Below are positions 63,926 to 64,000 of a stretch of DNA of 64,000 nt, piece by piece. The notes below the pieces were generated by a model. That model saw only the letters and a program-made list of their open reading frames with translations, was not told the DNA's origin and did not search any database. Position 1 is the first letter of the stretch, and every line of letters begins with the position of its first letter. Origin of the DNA: Paraburkholderia sp. D15 (GTDB lineage: Bacteria; Pseudomonadota; Gammaproteobacteria; Burkholderiales; Burkholderiaceae). The position numbers were made by a program, and so were the translations under genes. The stretch covers positions 2,790,001-2,854,000 of the forward strand of contig NZ_CP110396.1 of NCBI RefSeq assembly GCF_029910215.1, read 5' to 3'.

Positions 63926-64000
63926 CTTGACGGCGCACTCCTGTGGCGGGCGGTCGTAAGTCGCGAAAGTATCAACGGAGGTATCGACGAAGGTATCGCT

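Noticed and set aside
1..64000. CRISPR arrays, tRNA or rRNA genes, insertion sequences, integrases
   Set aside because: None recognised on either strand; the short tandem repeats found lack spacers.

Overview
The window reads as chromosomal DNA of a beta-proteobacterium of the Burkholderiaceae, most likely Paraburkholderia or Burkholderia. This is inferred from the uniformly high GC content with strong third-position G/C bias, long gapless reading frames, the short H-NS-like protein, and the mixture of type VI secretion and exopolysaccharide genes. No rRNA, tRNA, CRISPR array, transposase or integrase was seen.

Positions 1-9000 hold ordinary accessory genes: the end of a DnaJ-domain gene, a ChaC-type gamma-glutamylcyclotransferase, two MFS exporters, a degenerate low-molecular-weight phosphatase/ArsC-like protein, a short H-NS-like protein, a low-affinity iron permease-family protein and three small membrane or exported proteins.

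Positions 9000-40260 hold a type VI secretion (T6SS) island. A sigma-54 activator without a sensory domain (9689-10681) and a small unknown protein precede a 557-base regulatory gap. That gap carries three helically phased copies of a TTGCAAC motif and a good -24/-12 element (11435-11450). One tightly coupled operon follows: a tssB-tssC fusion, hcp, tssE, tssF, tssG, vgrG, a DUF2169-pentapeptide protein, a second pentapeptide protein, DUF3540, a PAAR-like DUF4150 protein, tssJ, tssK, tssL, tssM, tssA, a 16-codon bridging ORF and a DUF6150 gene. Stops and starts mostly overlap as ATGA. The notable points are the sheath fusion through a roughly 220-residue Gly/Ala/Asn/Gln linker, a VgrG ending in 19 nine-to-ten-residue repeats, low-complexity expansions in several core proteins, and the absence of tssH/clpV. 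After an inverted SPOR-domain gene come a protein with a Pro-Phe-Ser/Thr repeat region (a candidate cargo) and a methyltransferase-like/TPR/GNAT protein.

Positions 40280-61800 hold an exopolysaccharide locus of the Wzx/Wzy type. One minus-strand operon runs manC, a WcaJ-like initiating phosphotransferase, a sugar-transfer-associated ATP-grasp protein and a small unknown. A second minus-strand operon runs a Wzc-like tyrosine autokinase, a GT4, an exported glycoside hydrolase, a GT2, the flippase and another GT4. The polymerase/ligase-like gene sits between them on the plus strand. On the far side an AraC/GlxA-type regulator, a TupA-like ATP-grasp protein, a GT-B glycosyltransferase and a beta-propeller protein run on the plus strand, facing a lipoprotein glycoside hydrolase. 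Wza and Wzb are not present. A weak sigma-54-like element upstream of the kinase operon raises the possibility that T6SS and polysaccharide share sigma-54 control; this is inference.

The last 2 kb are an AT-richer gap and a serine beta-lactamase-like hydrolase.
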